64,000 nt of DNA from Calendula officinalis. Lineage: Eukaryota > Streptophyta > Magnoliopsida > Asterales > Asteraceae. This document shows, piece after piece, positions 13,421 to 24,494 of this stretch. Position numbers and translations under genes: made by a program. Numbering within the stretch: position 1 is the first letter of the stretch; every line of letters begins with the position of its first letter. The notes under the pieces were generated by a model that was not told the origin of the DNA, ran no database searches, and was given only the letters and a program-made list of their open reading frames with translations. The DNA lies in NCBI GenBank assembly GCA_963853835.1, contig OY970825.1, positions 26,970,835 to 27,034,834 on the forward strand. The letters run 5' to 3'.

Positions 13421-13764
13421 TGATAAGAACCAACCATTGCAGTAACAAGAGCAGTAATTTAGGTTTACTTTTATTTAAATTTATATGTTTTTTTTATTTA
13501 GGTTTTAATTACAAGAAGTGGGAAGAGCACTATCTTCCTGCAATTCAGAAAATGGGGGGGACCACTGTGTTGGCTGTACGTGGTAGCCTTTTCACCCATT
13601 GCCCTAGTAGTATTTAAACTCTTTGTAATTTAGGAAAACTTTATCCAGAAAATGAAATGAATTAAGAATTCTTGGAGAAACCTTCATCTCGAACAGAAGG
13701 AAAATTTCACTGTTTCATTGATTATTGTTGTGTTGTTCTTTAGATAAGAAGCATATTCTTATCA
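13421..13764 (+). repeat. Right LTR
   Basis: A 344-bp LTR, nearly identical to the left one apart from the G run and a short indel near 13465-13490. It begins tgataagaac and ends ttcttatca, giving intact inverted ends. A purine-rich stretch just upstream (13391-13411) is the probable polypurine tract. Confidence 0.88.
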
Positions 13765-14654
13765 CATTTACTTGATATAATCAAGCGACCCGAGTTATTA
13801 TTTGGTTGATTATATCAAGCGACCCGAGATATTATTTACTTGATTATATCAAGCGACCCGAGATATTATTTACTAGATATAATTAACGGATCCGCGATGC
13901 TATATGCTTGATATAATCAAGCGACCCACGATGCCATTTACTTGATATAATCAAGCGATCCGAGATATAATTTACTTGATTATATCAAGCGACCCGAGAT
14001 ATTATTTACTTGATTATATCAAGCGACCCGAGATATTATTTACTAGATATAATTAACGGACCCGAGATGCCATATACTTGATATGATCAAGCGACCCGTG
14101 ATGTCATTTACTTGATATAATCAAGCGATTCGACATATTATTTACTTGATTATATCATGCGACCCGAGATATTATTTACTAGGTATAGTTAAGTGACCCA
14201 TGATGCAATTTACTTGAAATAATCAAGCGAGCTGCGATGCCATTTACTTGATATAATCAAGCGACCCGAGATATTATTAACTTAATTATATCAAGCGAAC
14301 CGATATATTAATTACTAGATATAGTTAATGGACCCGCGATGCCATTTACTTGATATAATCAAACGACCCAATATGCCATTTACTTGATATAATCAAGCGA
14401 CCCGCGTTCCAATTTACTTGATATAATCAAGCGACCCGAGATATTATTTACTTGATTATATAAGGCAACCCGATATATTATTTACTTGATTATATCAAGC
14501 GACCCGAGATATTATTTACTAGATATAATTAACGGACTCGTGATGCTATATGCTTGATATAATCAGGCGACCTGGGATGCCATTTACTTGATATAATCAA
14601 GCGACCGGAGATATTATTTACTTCATTATATCAAGCAACCCGAGATATTATTTA

Positions 14655-14836
14655 CTCCCTGCGTCCCAAGTATATTGTCCACTTGACAAGAGGCACACAG
14701 TGTTAAGAAAATGCAATTATTACACTGCCCACCAATAAAATCTCATATTAACCCACTTATAATTCATATGATTGGTTGTAATTTGAAATTGACACTTATT
14801 TTGGGACACTTATTTTGGGATAAACTGAAATTGACA
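14655..14836. repeat. Truncated Stowaway-like element at the right edge of the satellite
   Basis: Begins ctccctgcgtcccaag directly after a TA in the last satellite unit. The right terminal repeat is missing; instead the phrase cttattttggga is repeated. The satellite does not resume beyond it, so a deletion probably joined this element to the next unique sequence. The right limit is approximate. Confidence 0.5.
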
Positions 14837-14899
14837 CTTATTTTGAAATCTCTTTAGTTTTTCTTAAATATTATCCTGTTCTTTTGTTAAAGATTTTTA

Positions 14900-15000
14900 T
14901 CGTACTCAGGCTGGAAGAAGAGGTCCACGAATTGGAATCTGAGTGTAAAGTGTTTCGTCAACAAGCTGTATCTATGGCACATTGGCACCTAATAAATTTC
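14900..15000 (+). pseudogene. Possible gene fragment with a heptad-like segment
   Basis: One open stretch encodes RLEEEVHELESECKVFRQQA, an amphipathic, coiled-coil-like segment preceded by a tactcag acceptor. Nothing upstream or downstream continues it. I do not recognise the source gene. It may be an exon relic; chance is also possible. Confidence 0.25.
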
Positions 15001-15062
15001 TCATTCGTTCCAAATTTGTCCTTCAGGTATTTATTTGACAAATCATACTCATTAAATGTGAC

Positions 15063-15063
15063 A

Positions 15064-15131
<68 letters not shown>
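15063..15131. repeat. (TTA)n microsatellite
   Basis: About 23 copies of the ATT/TTA triplet. The apparent poly-Tyr frame across it is an artefact. The run directly abuts Helitron-like sequence and seems to have replaced its first bases. Confidence 0.9.
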
Positions 15132-15134
<3 letters not shown>

Positions 15135-15625
15135 CATTTAGGCCTTCTAATATTAGAAGGTCTTAATCTTACATTTCTACTTTGAGAAACATCTTAACCA
15201 ACACAAAATAATAAATATTGCTTAGGGGATTCGAACCCAAGACCATTTAGGAGTTAGGAGTATGTGTTAACCACTTCATTTACTTGATACTTTACTTTAT
15301 CCCAGCAACTAATATATATAACCTTTAACTTCAACATAGCTAAAACGGTCCATATTTTAAAAAACGTCAATTTCGGATTTAAGGAAACTTATGAGATATT
15401 CAACATAGCTAAAACGGCTCATATTTAAAAAACGCCAATTTTGAATTTAAGGAAACTTATGAGATATCTTTATTAATCTTTACAAAATTAAAATTAACAT
15501 CACCCACCATCCGCACGACCACAACCAGCAGCCACTATCACTACCGTCGTCACCACCCACTGCTTGATCGCTGTCAAATTTAGTCACAGGGTACCCGCCA
15601 CCGCATTGCGCGAGTAACCTGCTAG
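15131..15625 (+). mobile_element. Small non-autonomous Helitron
   Basis: The 3' end is typical: a gggtaccc-based hairpin region (15590-15619) followed by CTAG at 15622-15625 and a host T. The 5' start is eroded but keeps gcatttaggcc, matching the 5' ends of the Helitrons at 31552 and (minus strand) 53313. A perfect palindrome (ccttctaatattagaagg) lies near 15144. A 68-bp segment (aacatagctaaaacgg...) is tandemly duplicated at about 15333-15467. It carries a tRNA-like module on the minus strand and no protein. Confidence 0.65.
15220..15280 (-). other. tRNA-like Pol III promoter module inside a Helitron
   Basis: On the minus strand it reads an A-box-like gaagtggttaacac (about 15264-15277) and then a B-box gggttcgaatccc (15226-15238). 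The spacing resembles a tRNA gene, but acceptor-stem pairing cannot be confirmed and I do not call it a working tRNA. Confidence 0.55.
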
Positions 15626-16507
15626 TTATTATTATTATTTGGTGCTTTATGATAACTTTAAATTTTAATATTTGCAGAGGTCTGACGGCGGTCATTTATA
15701 CCCATACACAAAGCCAACTCATGTATTCTTCTTCTTGAAAACAATTTTAATATCAAAACTAGAGGTGGCAAGATGGGCGGGTCAAATAATGGGTCAAAAC
15801 GGGTAAGGTTGGAATGGGTCACGTTATTGCAGGCCGGGTTGGGTTGACACCGAAACACTTCCTTTTCTATTTCTTATAATAGACCGCTGTCATTAATAAT
15901 CTGAATCTTGGAATAGAATGATTTGGGTATTATGAGAAATCACAGGATAATAATGATATATTGGCATATTGGTTGTGACAGTTGCTGCTCTTCTTGGGAG
16001 GATGAACAATGCTGTAATTTGATTTTTTTTTAGTATCTCTAGTTCTGTATGTTATTATGGGAAAAAGGGCGGGTCAAAATGGGTAGTATTTGATACACGT
16101 CGAAACAACTCTGACTGACCCAAAACACTTTTTTACCGAGGAATAGTATTGGGGTGGCAGAATCTTCATTAGTGCAGGTCAAGGAAATAACATGGTACGT
16201 CTGTTTACATTTATTTAACCCTTTATTATGATAATCAATTAAATATTAAAAAGTGGTTGTTGCCGGTTTGTAATTGAATATTTGGACAAGGTAATGCATT
16301 TTAAGTAAGAATATTATCAAAATTTCTATAAGCCGGCCGTGATTTATCACGTGTTATAAGCTAGTAACCCCTTAACGAAGAGTCATCTCCCAACGGTTTC
16401 CGATCGTCCCACTGATTCATAGCACATTAACCGCCCTTCCAACTCATATAATCGTGACCGATAACATCCTTTTTATACCCTATTTCATACTTCGAAGACA
16501 TTATTAT
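15626..16507. repeat. Spacer with a decayed hAT-like repeat
   Basis: From 15760 (tagaggtggcaa) the sequence has gggcgggtcaaa and gggtcaaaacggg words to about 16142, as in hAT-type repeats of this genome. The right terminus cannot be fixed. No gene is seen. Confidence 0.35.
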
Positions 16508-17143
16508 AATGGGTAATGATTTGTTAAAGGCAAGTTTTAATAAATCTAAGGCAAATTAATTATCTTGACATTTATACCCTTATAAATTTTTTAACCCTAA
16601 CCACACCTCATCAAATACTTGCCGTCCAAGAGAAAAAAAGAAAAATCGTATTCTATTCTACCTTCATTTGACAATTGCATCCAACACCATCACCATGTCT
16701 ACTCTTTGAGAAAAGTTTATAAATTTATTTCTCCAGTCACATAATTTGTAGGTTTCTTCGAATAAAAAGGCAAATCTTAATGCCCACGTGTACTCTTATT
16801 TGTGAATTTAACACTTCGTACGGCCAAATGTAAACGAAATCATCCTTTTTTTGATAGAAGCTCTTGACATACAAATAAAAAAGTTCAGAAAAATTAAGAA
16901 AAATTATGTGATTGGAGAAATAAATTCACAAACCTTTAGGGTGGTGATTGTTGCAATTCATGTCAAATGACGGCAATCGGCAGACGAGGATACGTACGAA
17001 ACTTATTTTTTTAAGACGACAAGCATTTGATAAGTATTTGATTAGGGTTTAAAAAAGAGTAAAAAATCATAAGGGTATAAATGTCAAAAAAATTAATTGC
17101 CTTAGATGTATTAAAGTTTGCCTTTAACAAATCAATTCCCATT
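16508..17143. mobile_element. 636-bp foldback (snapback) element
   Basis: The two halves are inverted copies over nearly their whole length. Outer arms read aatgggtaatgatttgtt at the left, with the reverse complement of aacaaatcaattcccatt at the right. Inner arms around 16670-16745 and 16905-16970 pair as well (caccatcacc with ggtggtgat; ttatttctcc with ggagaaataa). No protein is encoded. No clear target duplication; a MULE-like MITE is a guess. A transcript would fold into a long hairpin. Confidence 0.75.
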
Positions 17144-18901
17144 TTGGAAACAAACGTGGCGGAAAAACCAACCAAAACCCCGATTTCATTATTTTTTAAA
17201 TTCCAGTTTTACCCTTTACCAACAAAACCCCATTTAGTTTTATCTCATTTTCCACTTAGGGGTGTTAACGAGTCGAGCTTTTAGCGAGCTATTCGAGTTC
17301 GAGCTCGTTTATATCGAGCTCGAGCCTATACAAATTCGATCTCGAGTCGAGCTCGAACATAAAACAAGACTCGATTAATCTCACGAGCCGAGCCTATTAA
17401 TTTAATACTCGATTCGGCTCGTTCGATAGCTCGTTTAATCTCGATCCGAACGAGCTAGAACGATCTTAACGAGTCGATCCTAACGAGCCGAACAAGTATT
17501 TTGTACAATAAGTACAAGTGTTGATACATTAAGTACAAGAATATACATATATTCTTAATAGATAAAAAAATCTCTCTTGAATGAAGATGAATATGGCAAA
17601 ACGGCCAATATATGGTGATGATGGTTTGGAGGTGCGTTATTTCATGGTTTTTAGTAATTGAAATTGTGGTCCCTAAAGGGATCATGTGGTTATTACATTT
17701 TCAAAATGCAGAAAACGAGGCAAAGTTTGAATGGTAAAATAAGCCAGCTGAACTCTGCAATTAACAATTTGTCGACACGATTGCGGGTTGGGAAAAAAGA
17801 GACCGACTCTGAAGAACTAGAAGCCACCATGTGAGAAAGTTGGTTTTAAAATCTCATCATGGATATCATTTATCTTCTAGTGAAATTTGCAAGAATGTGT
17901 TGAAAACTATTAAATATACTTGTGTTAAATTTATGTACACATAATGAATATGATAACATCTATATGCTAAATCATCAAACTATTTTAGAATAAACTTGTT
18001 GAACCAGAACCACGTGGCTATTTTAGGAAGTTAACCGAAAAATAAAAAATATTGAAAAGAGGTTAACACAAAAACAAGACGAAGAGAATTAATTAAGTTT
18101 TTGTTTTTTGTATTTCTACTCAATCTATTTTGCATGCATTGAGTAAAAACGTAGGAAACGGGTTTTTGTTTGGTGCACCCGCTAACCACCCTTATCGAGT
18201 TTCATTTGGGCCCAAAATGAAAACATAGTTTCATCTTAATGAAAAATGTCAAGTAGTAACATTTGTGGGAAAGTGTTTTAAGAGTTTTCAATTAATTGTT
18301 ACTGTATATAATAATTACGTCATTAATCTAGTTATCTATTTACCCTTGTAATCTAACACATTACAATATGTTTATCCTCACCTTTTATTCAAAAACACAA
18401 TCAATGAGATTGACATGTAGATCTACTTTGTTTTATCTTATTAACCATCATTTTCAATATACTAATCAAAACATCTTTCTCTTAGATTGTCTCTCTATAA
18501 ATGACAAGAAATACAAAAAATAAAATCTTTAAAAAATAAAAATAAAAAGGTAGCTAAGAATGGGAAAGGAGGGCATAGATGGGTCTGGCAAAAGATAAAG
18601 AAATGTGAAGAAAAGACAGCAGCCAGCAGCGAGCCACTGGGCAAGTATGTTGGTACAACCATCACCGCATTAAGTACAACTCTAATGATACAACTATCAC
18701 TGCATAAGGTACAACTCCATCAAGAAAAAAAGAGCTCACCGACCCTAATCAAATAATTAGCCTTCTTCCTTCCATCCCCATTTTCATTTCTAGAAAATAA
18801 TGCTCCACTCATCATAATATACTCACTCACAAGTAGCAAAATCTCCATTTTTGCGGATTTTATTTCAAGATTTACTCAAATTAATTATCTTAAGCTTCAT
18901 C
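17144..18901 (+). promoter_or_regulatory. Spacer and promoter region of the WEB-family gene
   Basis: A degenerate element rich in gagctcg/cgagccgag words spans about 17257-17490, opening taggggtgttaacgagtcga. Near 18640-18730 a block of about 38 bp is repeated twice (the phrases gtacaactc and caactatcac recur). The rest is AT-rich promoter or leader sequence. No coding frame is supported. Confidence 0.4.
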
Positions 18902-21900
18902 ATGTCTGCAAAATCCAAGTAAATTCTTCTAATTTTTTGTTATTTTTGTTGTTATAAGCTGAATCTGTACTTGATTGTTTGTTTCCATTTTGAATTTTGA
19001 GCTCGATCCCACTTTCCCTTTTGGTTGTTTCTACGAACCTTGGAGCATACTCTTCAGATCTGCTTATTTTCTAATTTTTTCTTAACTTAAATCCATATTT
19101 TTTCAAGAAATTTAATACCCGTCAATCTTTAGCTTGTTAATTAGTACATTTTTTATGCTATAAAGTCAGTAACTTTACACTTAATTGCTACAAATTTTAA
19201 AGATCCCCCAATTATAGGTAAATGGAGGTTTGTTTGTAATTTGCGCATATATCTGATGAATGGATCTTAATATTTTTTCAAGAAATTTATTACACGTTAA
19301 CCTTCCCCTTGTTAATTGGATTTTAATGTCATAAAGTTACTAACTTTACCCCTAATTGAATTAGTAAATTCTAAACATTTTTTCAAGAAATTTAACCCCC
19401 ACTAAACTTCCCCTTGTTAATTGCATTTTTTGAGTTAAGAAAGTTACTAACTTTACCCTTAATTGCTACAAAAGATTTAATTTGTTTGTATTTTTGCCCA
19501 CATTATAATGACCTAGTTGTATAACTAGATCCTAGATTTTGTTTTCTTATATTTATAAAAAAAAATGCGACTAATAATGTTGAATTTGTACAGATCAACT
19601 TCATCTGAAACTCCGCCGGTGACCAAAAATCCGATCAACAAAACGTCTCCGGCGACTCCAAGAGTGAGTAAACTTGGCCGGAATGTGGCTAAATCTGAGA
19701 CTGATTCACCGTCTCCGGTACCAAGTTTGAGATCCTCAGTGGAACGATCTCCAAGATCTGTTACTACAAAGCCGACACGGTCACCAAAGATCAGCACCCT
19801 TGCAGAAGTAAGTACTTTTTGGTCACTCATGTGTTGTTATATGTATTGGACTATGAAAATGACCTTTTAATGTAATTAAATGTTAAAGTTACCATTCATA
19901 TGTAACCATCAATAACTTAAGGGGGGTGTTTGGCATTACGTTTTGGAAGTGAATTACTGCTTCTTTATCCGAACACTCAAAAGGCATGTCACGTTTAAAA
20001 AACACATATTTTTATTCACCTTTTGAATCTATACAACTGTAATTAATTTCATAACTAACGATATGCCTGTGGGTTTCCAGAAACCGGCACCCCGAAAGGG
20101 AGCAGAACTACAAGCTCAGATAACCACTCTTCAAGATGACCTTAAAAAAGCCGAAGAGAAATTGAGTTGTATCGAAAAAGAGAAAGCAAAAGCGATAAAC
20201 GACCTAAAAGAGGCACAAAAGTCATCAGAAGAAACAAACGAGAAGCTTCAGAAGGCTCTTGTGGCTCAAAAGAATGCTGAAGAAAACACCGAGATTGAAA
20301 TATTCCGTGCTGTTGAAATGGAACAAGCGGGAATCGAATCTGCACAAAAGGAGGAAGAAAAATGGGAGAAAGAAGTTGAAACCGTTAAGAACCAACATGC
20401 TGCTGACGTGGCAGCGCTAGCTTCAGCTACTCGGGAGCTTGAAAAAGTCAAACAGGAATTAGCAATGACTGCAGATGCTAAAGATCAAGCTCTTAGTCAT
20501 GCATATGATGCAACAAAAATCGCTGAAAGTCAAATGGAAAAAGTAGAAATTTTATCCAATGAAATCACACGATTGAAGGGTTTGTTAAACGCCAAATTCG
20601 AATCAGAAGCTGATCAAAGTAACAAAATGATCACCGAGTTGAATTTAGAGATTGAGAATCTGAAATCAGAAGCAAGTCTGAATGAAAAATTGGTCTCCCA
20701 GCTGAAATCAGAAATTGAAATGTTGAAATCAGAAGCTGAAGAAAATGACAAATTGATATCTGAACTGAAATCGGAAGTCGAACATTTGAAATCAGAAGAA
20801 AACGAATTGAAATCAGAGATTGAAACATTGAGTCAACAAGTACGGAAATCAAAAGTTTATAAGGAGAAACTAGGGCACATTGAAGCATCGTTTGAGGAAT
20901 TAAACGTGGAATTAGAAGCTGCTAAAATGTCAGAATCATACGCTCGGAGTTTAATGGATGAATGGAAGAATAAAGTTGAAGAATTAGATCTTCAAGCTGA
21001 AGAAGCAAAACGCTTAGAACGATCTGCAAATTCTTCACTTGAATCAATGGTCAAGGAATTGGAAACAAGCAACGGTTTTTTGAAGAAAACAGAAACCGAA
21101 CTCTCCAATTTGAAAGAAAAAGTTGGTTTGTTAGAAATGTCGAATGTAAGGCAACGAGGTGATCTCGAAGAAACCGAACGTGTTCTTCAAAAGGTCAAAG
21201 AAGAAGCTTCTGAAATGATGAAAAAAGCCGATTCTTTAAAAACCGAGCTCGAAACGGTGAAGGAAGAAAAAACACAAGCTTTGAATAATGAGAAACTTGC
21301 AGCAGAAAGTGTTCAGAATCTTCTAGAAGAAAAGAACAAATTGATAAGTGATCTGGAAAGCTCGAAAAACGAAGAAGAAAAAAGCAAAAAAGCTTTAGAA
21401 AGTTTAGCATCAGCTTTGCATGAAGTTTCATCGGAAGCACGCGATGCGAAAGAAAAACTGTTGTTGAATCAGTCGGAAAACGAAAACTATGAAGCACAAA
21501 TTGAAGATTTGACACATGTATTGAAAGCGACAAATGAAAAGTATCAAAACATGCTCGATGATGCTAAACACGAGATCGATGTGCTTATGAACACCATCGA
21601 GCAAGCTAAAACGAGTTATAAAGACATTGAATTTGAATGGAAACAAAAGGAAACAGAATTAGTGGAATGTGTTAACAAATCAAAAGAAGAAAATGAACGA
21701 TTAGCTCGATTGCTTAAAGAAAGTGAAGAAGAAGCTTATGCTTCTAATGAAGAAAGAACACAAATCAAGAATCTTTTGAAAGACTCGGAATCGGAAATTG
21801 ATTATTTGAAAAAAATACTTGGTGATGCGAAAGCGGAAAGTATGAATTTGAAAGAAAGTTTAATGGATAGAGAAAACGAATTACAAAGTTTCGATCAAGA

Positions 21901-22474
21901 AATCTTGGATCTTAAAACACGTGAAACCGAATCATTAAAAAAGATCGACCAACTGTCGCGATTGCTCGAGGAAGCAGCCGTCGCAAAAGAGAAAACGGTT
22001 GAAAGTAATGTTGATGATGTCAGTGACAGTGAGAAAGATTACGACATGCTTCCAAAAGTTGTGGAGTTTTCCGAACACAACGGGGATATCTCGAAAACCG
22101 AACAACCGATGAAAGAAACACACACACAAACACCATTGACCAAAAATGAAAATGAAACTGAAACTGTAGCTAAACATGTTAATGGGGAAACTAATGAGAG
22201 CAAAAAAGTAGTTGAGAAAGGAACGGATCCTGAAGAAATAGAATTTAAAATGTGGGAAAGTTGTAAAATTGAAGAAAAAGATTTGTCACCCGAAAGAGAA
22301 AGGGAAAGGGAGCCTGTAAATGATGAATCTTTTGAAGATGAAGTTGATTCAAAAACAGAAAACGGTAATGGTTCACCATTAAAGGAGCTGCAAGTGAAGA
22401 AGAAGAAACCATTGTTGAAAAAATTTGGAAGTTTGTTGAAAAGCAAGAAGAGTCCAAGCAACAACCAAAAGTAG
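18902..22474 (+). CDS. WEB-family coiled-coil protein (At3g02930/At5g16730 type)
   Basis: Three exons: 18902-18918, 19594-19807, 20081-22474; 874 residues. The tiny first exon codes MSAKSK, joined to STSSETPPV by a split codon. The N-terminal 80 residues are Ser/Pro/Thr-rich with basic PRVSKLGR and SPKIST motifs. From the ELQAQITTLQ segment to about residue 700 lies almost unbroken heptad-rich coiled coil, with internal repeats (LKSEIE, ELKSEVE). The end is strongly basic (KKKKPLLKKFGSLLKSKK). WEB proteins in Arabidopsis act with PMI2 in chloroplast photorelocation movement, but members of this subgroup are little studied, so a precise role is not claimed. The ATG at 20063 is intronic and is not the start. 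Confidence 0.85.
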
Positions 22475-22953
22475 TGAAACAGGTTTACCCACATGTGTTT
22501 GTGTCGGGTTTATTTTTTTATACAATTTTTTTCGTGATTTAAAACGGGTAATTACGTAATATCTTTGGAGATTTGTTTGTTATTATTTTGTGTATGTTAT
22601 TCACTTGTTACCATGTTTTTTGTACCCTTGTATGTTACCTAGAAAGTTAATTGGAAATGAGTGGTTTAGTTTCAGAAGTTGACTTTTACTGTACTTGAAT
22701 ATCAAACAAAAAGTAGTTGACTTTTTGTAAATGTCAAACTGTTCTTTTGTGTGATCTGTTGATAAAATAAAAGTATATAATTTAAAATGATCTGTTTACA
22801 GTTAGTTTCTGCAAATGCTGCTGATATCATGTGTTCTGTGATGCTAAAACAATGAGGTACATACATGCACATGCCCAATTTCAATCCTGTCCTCGTGTAT
22901 GACATTACAAGTGTAACAACTTCTCTGCACACTCAAAATGATGATGTTATATA

Positions 22954-23267
22954 CTTCTTCCGTATCAAAATAAGTGACACACTTTCCAATTTAGGGTGTT
23001 TCAAAATAAGTGACACACTTTGAAACTTTATTTATTTGGCAAAAATAATGGGACACGTACCCACTAACTATCCACTTTAATAAAGTGAAATTACCATTAT
23101 ACCCTTATTTTTACTTCTAAAACTCATTAATAACACTTAAAATTCAAGAAAAGTGTGACTCATCCTCCACTAACTATGTACTTTAATTTATTTTAACATC
23201 TACTTTAATCTTTTACCTCAAAAAACATGTAAGCCAATTTGTGTCACTTATTTTGATACAGAGGAAT
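22954..23267. mobile_element. Stowaway-like MITE, second family
   Basis: 314 bp flanked by TA. Ends are cttcttccgtatcaaaa and the complement of ttttgatacagaggaat, continuing as inverted aagtgacac/gtgtcactt. It differs from the gtccc-type Stowaways elsewhere in the window. Non-coding. Confidence 0.75.
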
Positions 23268-23687
23268 TATGTTCTTTTCCAAACTAATGATGATGTAATC
23301 TTATATTCTTTCCAAACTTTAGGAGGTAACGCCTTTTGGCAAACCATAACTTTTTAAGGTCCACTTGGGTAATTATATCTTGATAAACAGAAAAATAATA
23401 ACCAAATATAGAGACGGAAAAAGAAAAACTTTAATTACCAGAGTAGGATGCTCAAAACTCGTAATCACTAAAACGAACCTATAATCACCAAAACATACAA
23501 TATCAATATGTATAAAGCTGGATACATATCCATATAATTTGCCCTTCAGATAATTAATCATATGCAAGATAAACTTATTCATAAATAAAGCCTTTGCAAC
23601 TGCAGAACAGACAATTAGTGATGTGGGGTCCACTGTTATGAAAAGTGAGTAGGGTTATCCCTTACAGATATGGATATTGTTAGTGAT

Positions 23688-23863
23688 GTGGGGACAGCTT
23701 GGATGGCGGGAGCTTTAGTAGGATTACAAAAGCTGCTGAAGAAGTGAGTCAGATAACAATGGCAGTTGGAGAACAGTCAGAGTCAACTCGGTCAGAACCA
23801 CTGAGTTCACCTAACCTAAATCTTGCACTAGTTGAACAAGGCTCAGCTCAGTTAAAGTAAATT
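23688..23863 (+). pseudogene. Possible orphan terminal exon
   Basis: One frame runs about 56 codons to TAA (DSLDGGSFSRITKAAEEVSQ ... SAQLK), polar and Ser/Glu-rich like a real C-terminus. An upstream stop and the absence of partner exons argue for a relic. I do not recognise the family. In Arabidopsis this interval holds many genes that are missing here, so a lost neighbour is conceivable. Confidence 0.25.
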
Positions 23864-24494
23864 GTTCTGTTTAAGTGCTAGGTTGTGATTATGCAGATTT
23901 ATGGTGTGAAAACTAAAGTATGCATGGTTTTATTCGGTTAGTGGTAGTTGTTTTAGTTACCTTTTTTAATGGTTACACGTGTAATTTGGGTTGGTTAAGG
24001 TGTTATACGTTGCATAAAAACCCTGATTATGTTTGCATATATGTTACGCAGCTATGTAAATTAGCATATATCTATCCGTATATATAAAATCCCTATGTTA
24101 AGTCAAAGAGAAACTACATCAAGTGTACCTAATTATATACATTTTTATTAACTAATACATCAAATACGTGGCATAAACCGTGCTACTTACGTGTTTCAGG
24201 TTAACTAATACATTTACTGATACATCAATCGGTAAGTTTTAAAATACGATACATGCAACAATGAAACATTAGAATAAATCAAGCAAAACATGATAACCAT
24301 CGCATATAATGTCACAACAAAGGTTTTTAATCGTCATCATCTTCATTTTTGGGACATGGTTTAAAGGAACTAATAAAGTCAACAAATTTGCTAATCATTT
24401 TCTTTTTAAAGGTAATCTCTGCTGTTGAGACCTGACCCGACCCGACCCATATAAGCCTGTGACAGACAGGGTGCTTGTGAATTGTAATATGTTA

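Larger units (their letters stand above)
11679..13764 (+). mobile_element. TR-GAG type LTR retrotransposon (gag only) inside the satellite
   Basis: A 2086-bp element bounded by direct LTRs at 11679-12018 and 13421-13764, with a 5-bp target duplication cattt (11674-11678 and 13765-13769). LTR ends are TGATAAGAA and TTCTTATCA; the first bases of the left LTR are mutated. The primer-binding site tgatatcagagc (12021-12032) matches the initiator tRNA-Met type. The interior holds a decayed Ty3/gypsy-type gag and no protease, reverse transcriptase, RNase H or integrase. Any movement depended on enzymes of another element. Confidence 0.9.
9002..14654. repeat. 34-bp minisatellite with higher-order structure, interrupted twice
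   Basis: About 3.3 kb of tandem repeats, roughly 95 copies of a 34-bp unit, lie in three blocks: 9002-10712, 10965-11678 and 13765-14654. Units read gat(att or gcc) + at(t or a)tac + a dyad + cgacccg(a or c). The dyad is CTTGATATAATCAAG, or its exact reverse complement CTTGATTATATCAAG; in a third unit type it has decayed to CTAGATATAATTAAC. The unit types recur in order C-D-A(-A)-B, giving 136- or 170-bp higher-order repeats. Removing the two insertions restores the repeat phase exactly. The array encodes nothing; its left edge is more diverged than the centre. Confidence 0.92.
22475..24494. other. Convergent spacer between the WEB and PTH2 genes
   Basis: Contains the 3' flank of the WEB gene, a Stowaway-like MITE (22954-23267) and a possible exon relic (23690-23860). 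The short phrase ttagtgatgtgggg occurs twice, at about 23616 and 23681. Otherwise AT-rich with no supported gene. Confidence 0.45.

Noticed and set aside
9002..14654. CRISPR-like array of short palindromic repeats
   Set aside because: There are no unique spacers: the whole 34-bp unit repeats, with variants, in a plant chromosome. It is a minisatellite.
14884..15132. Protein ending in poly-Tyr
   Set aside because: The Tyr run is the (TTA)n microsatellite; only the short upstream heptad segment could be real.
15220..15280. Functional tRNA gene
   Set aside because: A- and B-box-like words are present, but I could not pair an acceptor stem or anticodon arm, and it lies in a Helitron.
20063..20080. 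ATG at 20063 as start of the WEB protein
   Set aside because: It lies in intron 2. The acceptor at 20080 and exons 1-2 give the conserved N-terminus in frame.
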